A stretch of DNA of 5,207 nt from Parvularculaceae bacterium UBA4496 (GTDB taxonomy: Bacteria; Pseudomonadota; Alphaproteobacteria; Caulobacterales; Parvularculaceae): contig DGNI01000062.1 of assembly GCA_002388885.1 (NCBI GenBank), positions 1-5,207 on the forward strand. The letters are read 5' to 3'. The notes beneath the pieces are model-generated. The model was not told the origin of the DNA, ran no database searches, and worked only from the letters and a program-made list of their open reading frames with translations. The position numbers and the translations under genes are program-made. Each line of letters opens with the position of its first letter. Positions within the stretch are counted from its first letter, which is position 1. Below are positions 4,778 through 5,207 of the stretch, in pieces.

Positions 4778-5206
4778 TTATTCGCTAATTTCACCGCTTT
4801 GCGCAGCCAGCGCAAGCGACTGCGCAATCGCCGCACGCATCGCCTGCGTTGAGTGATTGACCGTCAGACTGTCGAGTATCTCGCCTGTGTCAGCATCCAC
4901 CAGCAGCGTAAATCCGGTCGCACCCTTGAATCGTGGGTAGAGTTCCGCCAGACCTTCAGCTTCAGCCTGTGCTTGAATATCGTCACGCTGGCCAAAGGTG
5001 AAATCGAGCGAAACGAACTTCACGGGCTTGTCGGCAAAATCCGGAACGACTTGCGAAAGGCGCGGAACCAAAATCTTGCAGGAAGAGCACCACGCGGACT
5101 CAAACGTAGCAGCGATGATCTCGGGCGCGCCGTCATAGACATATTCGGCATCGGTGGCCGCCGTTCTGCTTGTCAGCGCGAATATAGCGACGCCTGCCGC
5201 AATGAT
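4778..5206 (-). CDS. Exported or membrane-anchored thioredoxin-fold protein, 5' end beyond window
   Basis: This is the C-terminal 142 residues of a gene entering from the right edge; the open frame has no start codon in the window that leaves the active site intact. The first visible residues (IIAAGVAIFALTSRTAA) are the end of a signal peptide or membrane anchor. After it come a strand (EIIAATFESAW) and the redox motif WCSSCK (visible residues 39-44), in the place of WCGPCK in thioredoxins. The strand VKFVSLDFTFG (62-72) and helix DIQAQAEAEGLAELYPRF (76-93) follow, then GATGFTLLVDADTGEIL (95-111), the position of the cis-Pro loop and following strand. It should act on thiols or disulphides outside the cytoplasm. 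The usual cis-proline appears to be Phe99. Gene ends 157 bases before the second TPP aptamer, with no clear terminator between. Confidence 0.85.
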   Translation of the reverse strand: MIAAGVAIFALTSRTAATDAEYVYDGAPEIIAATFESAWCSSCKILVPRLSQVVPDFADKPVKFVSLDFTFGQRDDIQAQAEAEGLAELYPRFKGATGFTLLVDADTGEILDSLTVNHSTQAMRAAIAQSLALAAQSGEISE

Positions 5207-5207
5207 C

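Overview
The window reads as a compact stretch of a chromosome from a moderately GC-rich proteobacterium, most likely an alphaproteobacterium. That placement is an inference from the thiC start, the TPP aptamer sequences and the overall protein style; no rRNA or marker gene is present to prove it. Every gene I can support lies on the minus strand, so transcription runs from the right edge to the left edge.

Reading in transcription order: (1) the 3' part of a gene for an exported or membrane-anchored thioredoxin-fold protein (5206-4778). (2) A 643-base stretch without a convincing gene, which holds a complete TPP (THI-box) riboswitch aptamer at 4416-4621. Its P3 arm carries a 130-nt, multi-branched insertion, and it is followed by a long leader rich in potential pairings. 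(3) A tight four-gene cluster (4134-1271): a small exported protein of unknown family, an exported NAGPA/DUF2233-type phosphodiester glycosidase, a double-hotdog thioesterase-like protein, and an exported TPR protein. It ends in an intrinsic terminator candidate at 1215-1252. (4) A sigma70-type promoter (1207-1179), a second TPP riboswitch (1064-1169), and its operon: a four-helix membrane protein (1057-647), a two-helix membrane protein with bacterial PH-like features (641-93), and the first 32 codons of thiC (96-1). thiC overlaps the stop of the gene before it in an ATGA junction.

Functionally, the left operon is under thiamine pyrophosphate control. ThiC makes the HMP-P pyrimidine half of thiamine, and the first gene's Shine-Dalgarno sequence is part of the aptamer's closing helix, so TPP binding should block translation directly. 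The two membrane proteins between the riboswitch and thiC are not thiamine proteins I recognise and are the best candidates here for an undescribed thiamine-linked function. The right-hand TPP riboswitch is the other puzzle: no recognisable thiamine gene follows it. It either regulates the exported/hydrolase cluster 280 bases downstream, which would be new, or is a stranded relic.
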